Below are positions 27,972 through 36,231 of a stretch of DNA of 64,000 nucleotides, piece after piece. The DNA lies in the NCBI RefSeq assembly GCF_017356035.1, contig NZ_JAFIQX010000014.1, positions 112,687-176,686 of the forward strand. The letters run 5' to 3'. The notes under the pieces are model-generated. The model was not told the DNA's origin. It searched no databases and was given only the letters and a program-made list of their open reading frames with translations. Positions within the stretch are counted from its first letter, which is position 1. Each line of letters starts with the position of its first letter. The stretch is from Longitalea luteola. Its GTDB lineage: Bacteria > Bacteroidota > Bacteroidia > Chitinophagales > Chitinophagaceae. Made by a program: the position numbers and the translations under genes.

Positions 27972-28685
27972 ATGGTAGAAACCGGTGGTATATTTATTGT
28001 CCTGCCGCTGGTAGTAATGCTGTTATCATTACTGCCTGTATGCATTCTCTTTGTTCGTAAAGCAGTTAACAATGGGCTGCTTAACGTGCTGAGGATCCTT
28101 TGCCTTTTTGTCTTCCTTCAATACCTCACGCTGTATTTTATTCAACCCCGCACACCGGCTTTACAAACCGGCTTAGCACTCGCCACCTTCACGCTTTCAT
28201 TTTACCTGTTCAGGTTAATGATGCCTTCATATCGCGGTAAAGACATTATGAATATGTTGCTGGTATCGTTCCTGTCGGTTGTAATTACCATTTATGCCCT
28301 CAAAGGCATTACTGCTTACGCCGGCGTACTCACCATCATTCAGGCATCCCTGCTCACTATTCTGGCATTAGCCGTTTTATTTCACCTTATCAGTAACCGG
28401 CAAATTGCGCTGATAGATGAACCGGGCTTCTGGATCGCCGGAGGCCTTTTATCGTATTATGGAATGGTGGTTTTTATGGAAGCCCTGGCAGGTAATCGGT
28501 CAATGGGGTCGCAGCAGATACAACAGGAAAAAGACCTCATTATAACGGTGGCCGATATGTTAAGAATGGTATTTTTTATAGTGGCCGCTTCCATGGCAGG
28601 CAGAAATAACAGCGAAAATAATCATCCCGAAGAACCGCTGCCGCCCCCTAACCCAACAAGACCACCCATTAAGATTAAATACTAA
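27972..28685 (+). CDS. Multi-pass membrane protein, paralogue of 25655
   Basis: From ATG 27972 the product has 237 residues and about seven hydrophobic segments (IFIVLPLVVMLLSLLPVCILF, LRILCLFVFLQYLTLYFI, GLALATFTLSFYLF, MLLVSFLSVVITIYAL, VLTIIQASLLTILALAVLF, FWIAGGLLSYYGMVVF, MLRMVFFIVAASMA). An upstream TTG (27951) is possible but adds only MALNSFT. The tail is Pro/Lys-rich and probably cytosolic. The layout and the FW-I-x-G-x-L motif near the sixth segment match the protein at 25655, so both belong to one family. It closes the signalling island; its role is inferred from position only. Confidence 0.78.
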   Translation: MVETGGIFIVLPLVVMLLSLLPVCILFVRKAVNNGLLNVLRILCLFVFLQYLTLYFIQPRTPALQTGLALATFTLSFYLFRLMMPSYRGKDIMNMLLVSFLSVVITIYALKGITAYAGVLTIIQASLLTILALAVLFHLISNRQIALIDEPGFWIAGGLLSYYGMVVFMEALAGNRSMGSQQIQQEKDLIITVADMLRMVFFIVAASMAGRNNSENNHPEEPLPPPNPTRPPIKIKY

Positions 28686-28695
28686 GCCTGTATTT

Positions 28696-28725
28696 CATTA
28701 GCTAATTATCACATCAGCAAATTAG
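28696..28725. repeat. Heptamer-like run (CATTAGC/TAATTAT/CACATCA)
   Basis: Four to five units of about 7 bases (CATTAGC, TAATTAT, CACATCA, GCAAATT, AGCTAATT) run into the stop codon of the CoA-transferase subunit gene. The same wording on the other strand appears near 46622-46662. Confidence 0.5.
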
Positions 28726-29384
28726 CTAATTGCCATCTCCGGTATCTCCCCTTCTATCAGCAGCTTACCCAGTGTTTTATTACGGATCTCTTCTACCGTT
28801 ATACCAGGTGCGCGTTCAATAAGTTTAAACCCGCCTTCAGGTAATACATCCAGTACAGCGAGGTCTGAAACAATGCGTTTTACACATTTTACCCCGGTTA
28901 ATGGCAAAGTGCAGGCAGGCAGCAGTTTCGATTCGCCTTTAGGATTGGTATGCATCATGGCCACGATGATATTTTTGGCGCTGGCCACCAAGTCCATGGC
29001 GCCGCCCATTCCTTTTACCATTTTGCCGGGTATCTTCCAGTTGGCTATGTCGCCGTTCTCCGACACTTCCATAGCGCCCAATACCGTAAGGTCAACCTTA
29101 CCGGCCCGTATCATGCCAAAACTTTCAGCACTATCAAAAAAAGCGCCGCCAGGGATCACCGTTACGGTTTCTTTTCCTGCATTGATGAGATCGGCGTCCA
29201 TTTCTGATTCAACCGGGTAGGGTCCCATGCCCAGTATGCCGTTCTCTGATTGCAGCATAATGGTCATACCATCGGGTATGTAATTAGCCACCAGCGTAGG
29301 AATTCCAATACCAAGATTTACGTACATGCCATCCTGTAATTCCTGGGCGATCCGTTTTGCGATACCGTATTTATCTAAAGCCAT
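28722..29384 (-). CDS. CoA-transferase subunit B
   Basis: A 220-residue beta subunit of a family I CoA-transferase (3-oxoacid or acetoacetate type), which moves CoA between short acyl groups. Start chosen at ATG 29384 ([13 protein letters not shown]). The frame upstream to 29483 is only the translated heptamer array ([13 protein letters not shown]) and is rejected. The catalytic glutamate is Glu47 in [10 protein letters not shown], with GIGIPTL before it and [13 protein letters not shown] near the end. It lies 9 bases after subunit A's extent on the same strand, so the two form one transcript. Substrate is likely acetoacetyl-CoA/succinyl-CoA, not proven here. Confidence 0.92.
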   Translation of the reverse strand: MALDKYGIAKRIAQELQDGMYVNLGIGIPTLVANYIPDGMTIMLQSENGILGMGPYPVESEMDADLINAGKETVTVIPGGAFFDSAESFGMIRAGKVDLTVLGAMEVSENGDIANWKIPGKMVKGMGGAMDLVASAKNIIVAMMHTNPKGESKLLPACTLPLTGVKCVKRIVSDLAVLDVLPEGGFKLIERAPGITVEEIRNKTLGKLLIEGEIPEMAIS

Positions 29385-29388
29385 TGTT

Positions 29389-29430
29389 GGTTTATGGTTT
29401 GTGGTTTGTGGTTTGTGGTTTGTGGTTGCT
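29389..29430. repeat. Heptamer tandem array, 6 units, GGTTTGT
   Basis: Units GGTTTAT, four GGTTTGT and GGTTGCT in unbroken register, ending five bases before the start codon of subunit B (29384) on the minus strand. It therefore fills the ribosome-loading region of that gene. Confidence 0.9.
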
Positions 29431-29493
29431 CCCGAGATTTCAGCTTTCCCTTTCTTGTTCGTCATCTTCCATTCATTTCGCATTGTTCATTCC

Positions 29494-30195
29494 TCATTTC
29501 CCGTTTATCCGTACGGTTCTCTTTTCAATGCGCTTTTCATAATGGGCGCCCTGAAAAATACGATGTACATAAATGCCTGCTACATGAATGTGATCAGGAT
29601 CGAGCTCTCCGGGTTCAACCAGGTGCTCTACTTCAGCAATGGTAATAGTGCCAGCTTTGGCAATAGAGGTGGAGAAATTACGGGTTGTCTTCCTGAAAAC
29701 GAGATTGCCATACCGGTCTCCCTTCCAGGCTTTCACCATGGCAAAATCGGCATGCAGCGCGTACTCCATCAGGTACATCTTGTTATTGAAGGCACGCACT
29801 TCTTTTCCTATAGCTATCTCGGTGCCATAACCGGCCGGCGTATAAAAAGCAGGAATGCCCATGCCGGCCATATGTATGCGGGTAGCCAGGGTGCCCTGGG
29901 GAATAAGGTCCACTTCCAGTTCACCGCTTAACAGCTGCCGTTCAAATTCAGCATTTTCACCCACATAGGAGGCCATCATCTTTTTGATCTGGCGGGTCTT
30001 TAACAGTTGGCCGAGGCCGAAGTCATCTACGCCTGCATTATTGGAGATACAGGTGAGCTCTTTTACGCCTTTGCGTACGAGCGCAGCAATACAATTTTCA
30101 GGAATACCGCATAAGCCGAATCCGCCCAGCATAATCGTAGCATTATCCTGAACGTCGGCAATAGCTGCGTCGGCATTGGCAACAACTTTTTGCAT
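29494..30195 (-). CDS. CoA-transferase subunit A
   Basis: A 233-residue alpha subunit of a family I CoA-transferase. ATG 30195 is preferred over the TTG three codons upstream (MQKVVANADAAI). Signature pieces: TIMLGGFGLCGIPENCI near 20-36, SNNAGVDDFGLG near 52-63, and FYTPAGYGTEIAIG near 116-129. It works with the B subunit just downstream; the active-site Glu is in that partner. The tail is basic (HYEKRIEKRTVRINGK). Confidence 0.92.
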   Translation of the reverse strand: MQKVVANADAAIADVQDNATIMLGGFGLCGIPENCIAALVRKGVKELTCISNNAGVDDFGLGQLLKTRQIKKMMASYVGENAEFERQLLSGELEVDLIPQGTLATRIHMAGMGIPAFYTPAGYGTEIAIGKEVRAFNNKMYLMEYALHADFAMVKAWKGDRYGNLVFRKTTRNFSTSIAKAGTITIAEVEHLVEPGELDPDHIHVAGIYVHRIFQGAHYEKRIEKRTVRINGK

Positions 30196-30259
30196 AGCAA
30201 GCAATTTATTGATAAAAATAAGGAACTGCCTGTCAACCAGCTAATACAACCGCCGTAAT

Positions 30260-30814
30260 TTATGATTTGGGCTTTAAATGAAACAGGCTGTCGCCCCCTT
30301 TCCTATTTTTGAGGTGCAGTCTTCTCGTCTTTTCGCGGGTAAGCGGGCCTGCCGGCAGGGGACCTGCCGGTTGTGCCTGAACGGCCTTTGGGCTATCGGC
30401 AACACTTGTACTATCGGCGGCCGGCGCTGGAGGCTGTTGCACCCTGGTTGTATCCTGCGGCTTGGGTCTATATAACTCCTCACGCTGCCGGTTGGCCTGG
30501 GTGGCCAATGAATCGAACATATTACGGGCAATATCGGGCCGGCTCATATAGAATTTATAGCTCCTGATAAACTCATCTTTTGTCACATCATGCACATCAA
30601 AGATCTGGGCGTACAGTTTAAAGGTTTCAGCCTTCAGGTCAAGGGCAGAATCCCTGACGAAAGTTTCTCTGAAACGTTCGGCCTGGATCATATCCCACAA
30701 TACCTTTTGCATTTTATCCCGCGGTATTACGCCGGCAGGGATCTTGTCTTTATTTGTACAACTTACCAAACACCAGGCTATTGCGCTCAAACATACCAGT
30801 GATAACCGCCTCAT
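30260..30814 (-). CDS. DUF4296 lipoprotein
   Basis: A 184-residue lipoprotein with a lipobox (SLVCLSAIAWCLVSC, Cys19). It has a DUF4296 domain (PRDKMQKVLWDMIQAERF, then DEFIRSYKFYMSRPDI), a helical family common in Bacteroidota. The last 75 residues are a low-complexity Pro/Ala/Gly-rich tail, including a repeated AGPLPAGPL encoded around the palindrome CCTGCCGGCAGG (30348-30359). Its start overlaps the DUF4835 stop by 4 bases, so they are coupled. The role is unknown but envelope-linked. Confidence 0.85.
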   Translation of the reverse strand: MRRLSLVCLSAIAWCLVSCTNKDKIPAGVIPRDKMQKVLWDMIQAERFRETFVRDSALDLKAETFKLYAQIFDVHDVTKDEFIRSYKFYMSRPDIARNMFDSLATQANRQREELYRPKPQDTTRVQQPPAPAADSTSVADSPKAVQAQPAGPLPAGPLTREKTRRLHLKNRKGGDSLFHLKPKS

Positions 30815-31737
30815 TTTAACTCCTGTTTATACATATTGGAATTGGAGATATCCATCTTTTGCAACATTTCTCTTGCCTTTTGTTTGTCTTCCGGGGTGGC
30901 TTTTTTAAATATCCTGATCAATTCCTGCGATTTACCCTGGAAAAAGAACTGTACGATCATTGTATTGGGAATATCATTATTCAGGGTATTGATGAGGCTT
31001 ATGGCGTTAAGTACCGCACTGCGCGCTTCGGCTTCCTTTTCATACATGTAATCCAAACCGAGGCGATAATAGCTGTAAAAGGCGTCGTGTATCAGGTTGT
31101 ACCGGTTGTTGGTAAGGTTCTCTGTTAACCAGTACCGGTTACGCAAACCATCAAATGCCTTCCAGCCGCTGATATCCCTGCCTTCCGGCGCATTGTTCAC
31201 AATATTCATAGCCTTCTGAAACCAGGGATCGCCGCCGCGCAAAGAGAAGGAATCGAAATCGAGGCCAATGATCACATATACATAATAGGCCAGGATGGCC
31301 GACAGGTTACTCACCATAGGATCGGAACCTGACACGCGGTTATCATTGAATTCAACATTCTGATATTCTACATATTTGAAAGTAACGTTCTCATCGAGGA
31401 AATTGATGAGCGGACTTTCGTAATTGGTATTGTATACCGGGCGGGCAGCCTGTACGGTAAGGGAAGCCTTGTACACATTACCACCCTGCGCCTCGCTCAC
31501 ATTCAACAAAAAATTACATACGATCTTTTCATTGGGTTGAAAAGTTTCTTTGGTCCATTTACGGTTGTTCAGGAAATTATTAAGCGCTGCCTGGCATGTT
31601 TGCATGGCTTTTTTATCGGCAGGCGTGCCCAAACGGGCTGAGTTGATGGATATGCGGGCCCTCAGTTCCTGTGCCGATAAGCAAACCGGAACTGCAACCA
31701 TCAGATAAAAGATCCATACGATCGTCTTTCTACACAT
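30811..31737 (-). CDS. DUF4835 protein (T9SS PorD-like)
   Basis: A 308-residue exported protein: signal peptide KTIVWIFYLMVAVPVCLSAQ, then a DUF4835 body (ELRARISINSARLG, EKIVCNFLLNVSE, YVEYQNVEFNDNRV, GLDFDSFSLRGGDPWF). The family is annotated in databases as the T9SS component PorD; I rely on recall for that name. The position between coaBC and a DUF4296 gene, behind bamD, is typical of Bacteroidota. The end of coaBC overlaps its start by 8 bases. It probably acts in the periplasm in outer-membrane or T9SS assembly. Confidence 0.85.
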   Translation of the reverse strand: MCRKTIVWIFYLMVAVPVCLSAQELRARISINSARLGTPADKKAMQTCQAALNNFLNNRKWTKETFQPNEKIVCNFLLNVSEAQGGNVYKASLTVQAARPVYNTNYESPLINFLDENVTFKYVEYQNVEFNDNRVSGSDPMVSNLSAILAYYVYVIIGLDFDSFSLRGGDPWFQKAMNIVNNAPEGRDISGWKAFDGLRNRYWLTENLTNNRYNLIHDAFYSYYRLGLDYMYEKEAEARSAVLNAISLINTLNNDIPNTMIVQFFFQGKSQELIRIFKKATPEDKQKAREMLQKMDISNSNMYKQELK

Positions 31738-32926
31738 ATAGCAGGTTTACGATTCTATCAACGATATCTTTAGCTACTTGTTGTTTGGGCTTACGCTCAT
31801 ACGCGGTCTCATTGCCCCCCTTCCCGAAAATAGTTACTTTATTGGTATCATAGCCAAATCCGGCGCCTTCATCATTCAGGGAGTTTAGCACAATAAGATC
31901 GGCATTTTTGGAAGCCAGCTTATCCAAAGCGTATTGCCGCTCATTGGCGGTCTCCAAAGCAAATCCCACCAGCAGCTGGCCGTTGCGCTTCACCTGGCCC
32001 AGGCTTTTGAGAATATCTTTTGTCTTGGTAAGTTCTATGGTGAGTGTACCGCTTGTTTTCTTGATCTTTTCAGGGGATGTTTCAACCGGGGTATAGTCGG
32101 CCACTGCCGCACTCATAACGGCAATGTCGGTAGAGGGGAATTCCGCCATGCAGGTATCATACATCTGGCTGGCGGTTTGCACCTTGTGAATATATATACC
32201 GGGGAAAGAAGTTTTAACAGCAGAGGGACCCAGCACCAGGTGCACTTCGGCTCCGCGGCCGGCCAGCTCCTCCGCAATGGCCAGGCCCATTTTGCCGGAA
32301 GAATGATTGCCAATAAACCGCACAGGATCAATGGGCTCGTAAGTTGGCCCGGCAGTTACCAGGGCCTTTTTACCCGCCAGGTCTTTTTTCCCGAAAAAAC
32401 TGTTTTCGAGGTATTGCATAATCGCTTCCGGCTCGGCCATGCGCCCATCGCCGTATAAACCGCTGGCCAGTTCCCCTTTAGCAACAGGAATGATGCGGTT
32501 ACCAAACGACTCCAGTTTTTGCAGATTTGTCTGTGTGGCCGGGTGGTGCCACATATCTTCATCCATGGCAGGCGCCACTACCACTGGGCAGGTGGCTGAG
32601 AGCCAGGTTGCCAACAGCATATTGTCGCACATGCCGTTGGCCATTTTTGCCAGGGTATTGCAGCTCAGGGGCGCCACCACCATTACATCGGCCCAGCGGC
32701 CAAGCATTACATGGTTCGACCAGGAGTCGTTGTTAGCCAGTTCAGTTATCACCGGGTTCTTTGACAAGGTAGCCAGCGTCAATGGTGAAACAAATGCCGA
32801 AGCGGCGGGCGTCATCACCACTTTTACTTCAGCGCCTGCTTTTACCAGCAGGCGAACCAAGAGAATAGATTTATAAGCAGCGATACTTCCGGTAACAGCC
32901 AGTAATATTTTTTTGTCCTGGAACAT
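31730..32926 (-). CDS. coaBC: Bifunctional CoaBC (PPC synthetase / decarboxylase)
   Basis: CoaBC couples phosphopantothenate to cysteine and decarboxylates the product, two steps of coenzyme A synthesis. The 398-residue product is full length. The N-terminal flavin domain CoaC has GSIAAYKSI, the active-site His of WSNHVMLGRWADV, and the loop APAMDEDMW. The C-terminal CoaB domain has GPTYEPIDPVRFIGNHSSGKMG and the later KKTSGTLTIELTKTKDIL. Asp replaces the usual Asn in APAMN, a variant also known in this phylum (recall). It lies behind the omega-like gene with a possible attenuator at 33041-33071. Confidence 0.96.
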   Translation of the reverse strand: MFQDKKILLAVTGSIAAYKSILLVRLLVKAGAEVKVVMTPAASAFVSPLTLATLSKNPVITELANNDSWSNHVMLGRWADVMVVAPLSCNTLAKMANGMCDNMLLATWLSATCPVVVAPAMDEDMWHHPATQTNLQKLESFGNRIIPVAKGELASGLYGDGRMAEPEAIMQYLENSFFGKKDLAGKKALVTAGPTYEPIDPVRFIGNHSSGKMGLAIAEELAGRGAEVHLVLGPSAVKTSFPGIYIHKVQTASQMYDTCMAEFPSTDIAVMSAAVADYTPVETSPEKIKKTSGTLTIELTKTKDILKSLGQVKRNGQLLVGFALETANERQYALDKLASKNADLIVLNSLNDEGAGFGYDTNKVTIFGKGGNETAYERKPKQQVAKDIVDRIVNLLYV

Positions 32927-33040
32927 AATTGGTTAAAATTAGGTCTTTTAGGTTAAACAAGCGGGCAGCAGCCGACCCGGCTTATCAACAATAACATAAG
33001 CACAACACCCTGGCAAAGTTCGTTCCGCCCTTATAAAAAC

Positions 33041-33071
33041 TAAAAAGCGACAGGTTGTTTTCTGTCGCTTT
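33041..33071 (-). terminator. Hairpin between omega-like gene and coaBC
   Basis: A 10-bp stem (AAAGCGACAG at 33044-33053 with CTGTCGCTTT at 33062-33071) is followed on the minus strand by T-rich sequence. It lies downstream of the omega-like gene and may end or attenuate the transcript before coaBC. Confidence 0.7.
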
Positions 33072-33095
33072 CCATACATTTTTTACCATTAAATA

Positions 33096-33437
33096 TTAAC
33101 TGAAGAGGTCATCTTCGTTTTTACGGTAGTAGATCTTGTCATCGAGGAATTCCTGGGTAGCCAGCAAGGCCGGGTTAGGCATCCGCTCATAAGCCCTTGA
33201 AATTTCGATCTGCTCTTTATTCTCGTGGATCTCTTCGAGGCTGTCGGTGTGGCTGGCGAATTCTTCCAGTTTATTATGCAGTTCCTCCTTCAGGGAGATA
33301 TTGATCTGGTTAGCGCGTTTGGCAATAATGGCAATCGATTCGTACACATTGCCGGTTTTGCCTTTAATGGCGTTCAAATCTTTTGTTTCGGCCACATTAG
33401 CGGTATTGGCGCTAATTTGTCTTCGTAATTTGCTCAT
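33096..33437 (-). CDS. RNA polymerase omega-like protein (RpoZ family)
   Basis: A 113-residue protein matching the Bacteroidota omega-like family: GNVYESIAIIAKRANQINISLKEELHNKLEEF in the conserved core (positions 29-60), the same core as the omega subunit that helps assemble RNA polymerase. It has an acidic tail (YRKNEDDLFS). The start overlaps the end of bamD by 26 bases. Its place between bamD and coaBC is conserved in the phylum, which supports the assignment. Confidence 0.85.
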   Translation of the reverse strand: MSKLRRQISANTANVAETKDLNAIKGKTGNVYESIAIIAKRANQINISLKEELHNKLEEFASHTDSLEEIHENKEQIEISRAYERMPNPALLATQEFLDDKIYYRKNEDDLFS

Positions 33438-34227
33438 TATTGTTGGCTTTAAGATTGTTTTTTGATAATGTCACGTAATTCTCAACTTCCTTTTTCAGTT
33501 CGCTTTCAGGAAAACGGTCTATAAAATCATTACACTCCGTAATCACCTGTTCAAAACGGGTAGGTTGCTTATCTGGTATGCTGTTTACGGCAAATAAATA
33601 ATAAGCCTTGATAACCTGTAACTTATATTCATCACTTTTTTGTGAATCAGGAAAATCGTTCATCAAACTGGTAAAAGCGATCGCTGCAGCGCGGTAATGG
33701 CCCATATTATAATATAAGGCAGCACTGGCGAATTCCTTTGCCTCCAGTTTGGCCCGGCATTTATCCATGATCTCAGCCGCCTCTTTATTTTTAGGCGAAT
33801 TGGGATGCGTATTGATAAATGTCTGCATCAAACCGATGGTTTTCTGCGTATTGGTTTGGTCGAGCTCGTGCTTGGGCGACTGCCTGTAATATGTATAAGC
33901 CCGCATAAATTCCATCTCTTCAGCTTTCGGACTGCTTGGGAAAACCTCTACAAATTGTTTGAACAGGTTCTCGGCCTGCAGCCAGTCGCGTAAATGATAC
34001 GAACAATACGCATATTTATAAAAAAGATCCTCAAACTGTGGCTGCCCCTTCATTAAGGGAAACAGTTCCTCATACAATTGCTGGGCGTAGTGATACTTTT
34101 TAGCTACATAGTACTTCTCGGCCATCCGCAATTTATAGTCATAATCGGTACTTTTCTGCACCTTCGAAAATCTGGAGCAGGACGCTACGCTTAAGGCAAT
34201 TATTACAATTAGTAAAGCTGAACGCAT
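33412..34227 (-). CDS. bamD: Outer-membrane assembly factor BamD
   Basis: BamD is the lipoprotein of the BAM complex that inserts beta-barrels into the outer membrane. From ATG 34227 (the TTG 12 bases earlier is rejected) the product has 271 residues: a lipobox (LLIVIIALSVASC, Cys17 in this numbering) and then about five tetratricopeptide-like helical pairs (YYVAKKYHYAQQLYEELF, YKYAYCSYHLRDWLQAENLF, SAALYYNMGHYRAAAIAF). It heads the transcript bamD, omega-like, coaBC, DUF4835, DUF4296. Confidence 0.93.
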   Translation of the reverse strand: MRSALLIVIIALSVASCSRFSKVQKSTDYDYKLRMAEKYYVAKKYHYAQQLYEELFPLMKGQPQFEDLFYKYAYCSYHLRDWLQAENLFKQFVEVFPSSPKAEEMEFMRAYTYYRQSPKHELDQTNTQKTIGLMQTFINTHPNSPKNKEAAEIMDKCRAKLEAKEFASAALYYNMGHYRAAAIAFTSLMNDFPDSQKSDEYKLQVIKAYYLFAVNSIPDKQPTRFEQVITECNDFIDRFPESELKKEVENYVTLSKNNLKANNNEQITKTN

Positions 34228-34312
34228 AAAAGTGGGCAAAGTTAAGGTTTTCCTGCAAATATGTATGGAAAGGTGCTGTATCCCAAAAACAGGCCGTTAA
34301 GATAAATATAAA

Positions 34313-34342
34313 AACCTTCCCCCGGCAAAACGGGGGAAGGTT
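34313..34342. terminator. Strong hairpin after the OmpA-family gene
   Basis: A perfect 12-bp stem (AACCTTCCCCCG at 34313-34324 with CGGGGGAAGGTT at 34331-34342), loop GCAAAA. It lies downstream of the OmpA-family gene on the minus strand. The A-rich flank on the left gives T bases on that strand. Confidence 0.88.
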
Positions 34343-34379
34343 ATACTATTAGTTAAAGCAAATTTAGCTAAAGTACTTT

Positions 34380-36029
34380 TTATCTGCCACGACGCAGGTT
34401 CGGGTGCGGAGCAGGCACTGTAGTAGGACCTTCTTCACCAGTTCCATCGCGCAGGTCTACGGTGTTGCAATCGCCACCTACTTCACCATATTTGAAGATG
34501 AAGCGGTCTTGATTAATGCCTTCTTTATCAACCAGGTAGCTGATAACGGCATTCACGCGATCCCAACTTAACTGTTGTTCAGATTTGCTTGAAGAGCAGT
34601 AACCGATAACAGCTATTTTACAGTTAGGATTATTTTTGATCTGCTGAGCAGCTGAAGCCAGCAGGGCTTTAGCGTCATTGCTTAATGTGATCGATCTTGG
34701 TCTGAAAGTGATGCTTGGTAAATCACCGATACCGCATTTGCCTCTTATACCACCTTCTTCAATGATCTTCATCAATGAATCGCAGCATGCAGGCGGAGGA
34801 CATTTACCTACACCATCAGCGTCAACAGGTTGACATTGTGTGGGGGTAACCAGTTCCTTGTCTTTGTGATCAGGTACACCGTCACCGTCAGTATCGCGGC
34901 TAACACCATGGCTGTCAACAGGAGCGCCCGCAGGTGTGTTAGGCTCTTGGTCGAATTGGTCAGTGATACCATCGCCATCAGCATCGTCCAGTACTGGTTT
35001 GGGGAGCTTCATGTGGCGGGGTTTGTTAACCTCGTTGTAAGCGTAATCCAGCGGATTCAGCCACCATAAAGGTTCAACAGCTTTATTACCGATGGCTACG
35101 TTAATACCGAGTGACAGGAAGTTGTAAGCATCATAATCTCTGGTTTGAGCAGTTTGCTGACCAGGACCATTTTCCTGCCATTGGTTACCATCTAATAAGT
35201 CAGATTTTGTAATAGTCCACTTGTCTTCGATAGCGAGGCTCAACCTTTTGTTCAGCTTAAATTGAACGCCAACACCCACATTTCCCATGAAACGGAAAGG
35301 TTTGTCGAATAATTGAGGTTGACCATTATCGATCTCACCTTCTGTTTCGTAATCACCATCCAGGATATCTTTCAGATCGCTTTTGATATCTTTTCTGTCC
35401 TCATATTGAAAGCCACTAGGACCATATTGAGCAACCACGCTGGAGAAATCATATGGAGTGCTGCCATTCAAAGCGTCGATATTTACATCGTAGATCATAC
35501 CGCCCAAACCGGCAAAAGCATAGATGTTAAAGCTGCTTTTTGCTTTGTGGAAACGGATGTTGCTCAACGTAACAACGCCCTGGATGCTCAGGTCATATAT
35601 ATTGGTCTTGTAGTTATAAAATACCGGAGTTCCTGCACCATAACCAGCCCACGCAGGGTTTTTTGAATAGCTGGTAGAAGGCTGGAAGTTCAAACCTTTG
35701 GTAGTTCCAAAACCTAACTGACCTCTCAAAGAGAATACATAACCCAGTGCTTTACGGGCATGGATAGCAGCACCCAAACCAGGGAAACGGTTACGAACAT
35801 CACCGGAGATGCTGAACGCACCTACCTGTAAGCCTAATTCCCATTGGTTACGGGGTTTGGCCGGGTAAGCGTAATTGTTTGCCATGAACTCAGTGTGCTG
35901 AGGTAATCTTTTAGAAGGAACAACTGAAGAATCCATTACATCGTATGTACCTCCCAATTGTGCGTAGGAGACAGCAGATGTTAAAAGGAACAATAAGCTT
36001 AAAAAACTTACGTACTTTTTGCTTGCCAT
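34380..36029 (-). CDS. OmpA-family outer-membrane protein with thrombospondin type 3 repeats
   Basis: A 549-residue protein that probably links the outer membrane to peptidoglycan. Signal peptide: FLSLLFLLTSAVSYAQ. An N-terminal beta-barrel domain (NQWELGLQVGAFSISGDVRNRF, then FSLRGQLGFGTTKG) extends to about residue 320. Calcium-binding type 3 repeats follow (DDADGDGITDQFDQEPN, DTDGDGVPDHKDKE). A C-terminal OmpA/MotB domain (ITLSNDAKALLASAAQQIKN, IAVIGYCSSSKSEQQLSWDRVNAV) ends with a Pro/Arg tail. A good promoter lies at 36078-36108 and a strong terminator follows, so it is probably a highly expressed single gene. Confidence 0.92.
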   Translation of the reverse strand: MASKKYVSFLSLLFLLTSAVSYAQLGGTYDVMDSSVVPSKRLPQHTEFMANNYAYPAKPRNQWELGLQVGAFSISGDVRNRFPGLGAAIHARKALGYVFSLRGQLGFGTTKGLNFQPSTSYSKNPAWAGYGAGTPVFYNYKTNIYDLSIQGVVTLSNIRFHKAKSSFNIYAFAGLGGMIYDVNIDALNGSTPYDFSSVVAQYGPSGFQYEDRKDIKSDLKDILDGDYETEGEIDNGQPQLFDKPFRFMGNVGVGVQFKLNKRLSLAIEDKWTITKSDLLDGNQWQENGPGQQTAQTRDYDAYNFLSLGINVAIGNKAVEPLWWLNPLDYAYNEVNKPRHMKLPKPVLDDADGDGITDQFDQEPNTPAGAPVDSHGVSRDTDGDGVPDHKDKELVTPTQCQPVDADGVGKCPPPACCDSLMKIIEEGGIRGKCGIGDLPSITFRPRSITLSNDAKALLASAAQQIKNNPNCKIAVIGYCSSSKSEQQLSWDRVNAVISYLVDKEGINQDRFIFKYGEVGGDCNTVDLRDGTGEEGPTTVPAPHPNLRRGR

Positions 36030-36077
36030 AACTAAATTTTATGTGAAGGATTAAGTAACCTGAACTCAGAATCTGTG

Positions 36078-36108
36078 CAAAAATATTAATTGACAGCTAA
36101 CTACCAAA
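36078..36108 (-). promoter_or_regulatory. Promoter of the OmpA-family gene (TTTG-N19-TATTTTTG)
   Basis: On the minus strand TTTG (36108-36105), a 19-base spacer and TATTTTTG (36085-36078) match the Bacteroidota consensus, about 48 bases before the start codon. Confidence 0.78.
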
Positions 36109-36231
36109 TTTTTTTCCCCAACACAATGTGCATTATCTTGCTGTCTTTCACACAGTAAGATCATTATAGAGCAAATTAAATGCCTCTTACGTTATACATT
36201 AATAATAGTAATTTGCTCATCCTATTTCCGC

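Noticed and set aside
29385..29483. N-terminal extension of CoA-transferase subunit B
   Set aside because: The 33 extra residues are the translated heptamer array; the family starts at MALDKYG.
34227..34239. TTG start of BamD at 34239
   Set aside because: ATG 34227 directly precedes the lipoprotein signal and is a stronger start.
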